Below, piece by piece: positions 63,958-64,000 of a stretch of DNA of 64,000 bases. How positions within the stretch are numbered: the stretch's first letter is position 1; each line of letters opens with the position of its first letter. A program made the translations under genes and the position numbers. The notes beneath the pieces were generated by a model. The model had not been told where the DNA came from, made no database searches, and was given only the letters and a program-made list of their open reading frames with translations. Origin of the DNA: Neocallimastix lanati (nom. inval.) (Eukaryota; Neocallimastigomycota; Neocallimastigomycetes; Neocallimastigales; Neocallimastigaceae); contig JACVTC010000086.1 in the NCBI GenBank assembly GCA_016946835.1, forward strand, positions 250,001 to 314,000. The letters run 5' to 3'.

Positions 63958-63968
<11 letters not shown>
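63764..63968 (+). pseudogene. Relic of a GH5 gene N-terminus
   Basis: Starts with an ATG at 63768 and a hydrophobic leader trace (reads 'LVYLIISLVLSKEK' in one frame), then 'GMHVQGNKIL' at about 63871-63900, closely matching 'GMHVEGNKLL' of the GH5 locus at 21739-24199, and 'GVYISHENLIKK' matching 'GVNVPHEWFIEK'. Frames change at least twice within 150 bp and the copy runs into a poly-A stretch at the window edge. It is a decayed paralogue. Confidence 0.75.
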
Positions 63969-63999
<31 letters not shown>

Positions 64000-64000
64000 T

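Noticed and set aside
1-64000. Mitochondrial or bacterial origin of this A/T-rich DNA
   Set aside because: Fourteen GT..AG introns, nuclear-type genes (Hsp20, J-protein, Sen1-like helicase, GPCR) and LTR elements point to a fungal nuclear genome.

Overview
The window looks like nuclear DNA of an anaerobic gut fungus (Neocallimastigomycota, the Piromyces/Neocallimastix/Anaeromyces group). Reasons: extreme A+T content with long poly-A/poly-T and AAT/ATTT runs, Asn-rich proteins, short AT-rich GT..AG introns, a glycoside hydrolase family 5 (GH5) enzyme carrying fungal-type (CBM10-like) dockerins, and a class C GPCR with a bacterial-type sugar-binding ectodomain. No bacterial operon, rRNA, tRNA or CRISPR was recognised.

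Layout. 1-3782 (-): Ty1/copia element cut by the window edge. 4210-12007 (-): one seven-exon gene for an Rrn6/TAF1C-like RNA polymerase I factor with a huge Asn-rich C-terminal region. 13290-13640 (-): possible small membrane protein. 16.5-20.7 kb: LTR, a decayed coding region and a MITE. 21739-24199 (+): broken, internally duplicated GH5/dockerin gene. 29838-32557 (-): SBP-class C GPCR in three exons. 34.8-35.3 kb: compound satellite. 40.8-43.6 kb (-): heavily decayed copia element. 44.3-44.7 kb (-): decayed cysteine-rich protein. 46180-47090 (+): Hsp20 small heat-shock protein in three exons, convergent with 48434-49399 (-): J-domain protein in two exons. 51881-56153 (-): Sen1/UPF1-like helicase in four exons, whose second intron holds a second copy of the compound satellite. 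57217-57968 (+): unknown protein with a poly-A frameshift. 59245-61097 (-): AAA-ATPase-like/PD-(D/E)XK protein, also split at a poly-A run. 61.8-62.5 kb: Ty3/gypsy fossil next to a fragment of another AAA-ATPase-like gene. 63.77-63.97 kb: relic of another GH5 copy.

Five genes could be assembled from several exons; all 14 introns are GT..AG and keep the reading frame exactly, which is strong internal support. The genes do not form a pathway: housekeeping functions (Pol I transcription, RNA helicase, chaperones) and nutrient sensing sit among mobile-element debris. The gut-niche signature is the dockerin-bearing GH5 locus and the sugar-binding-protein GPCR. Long gene-free stretches are almost pure A/T simple sequence.
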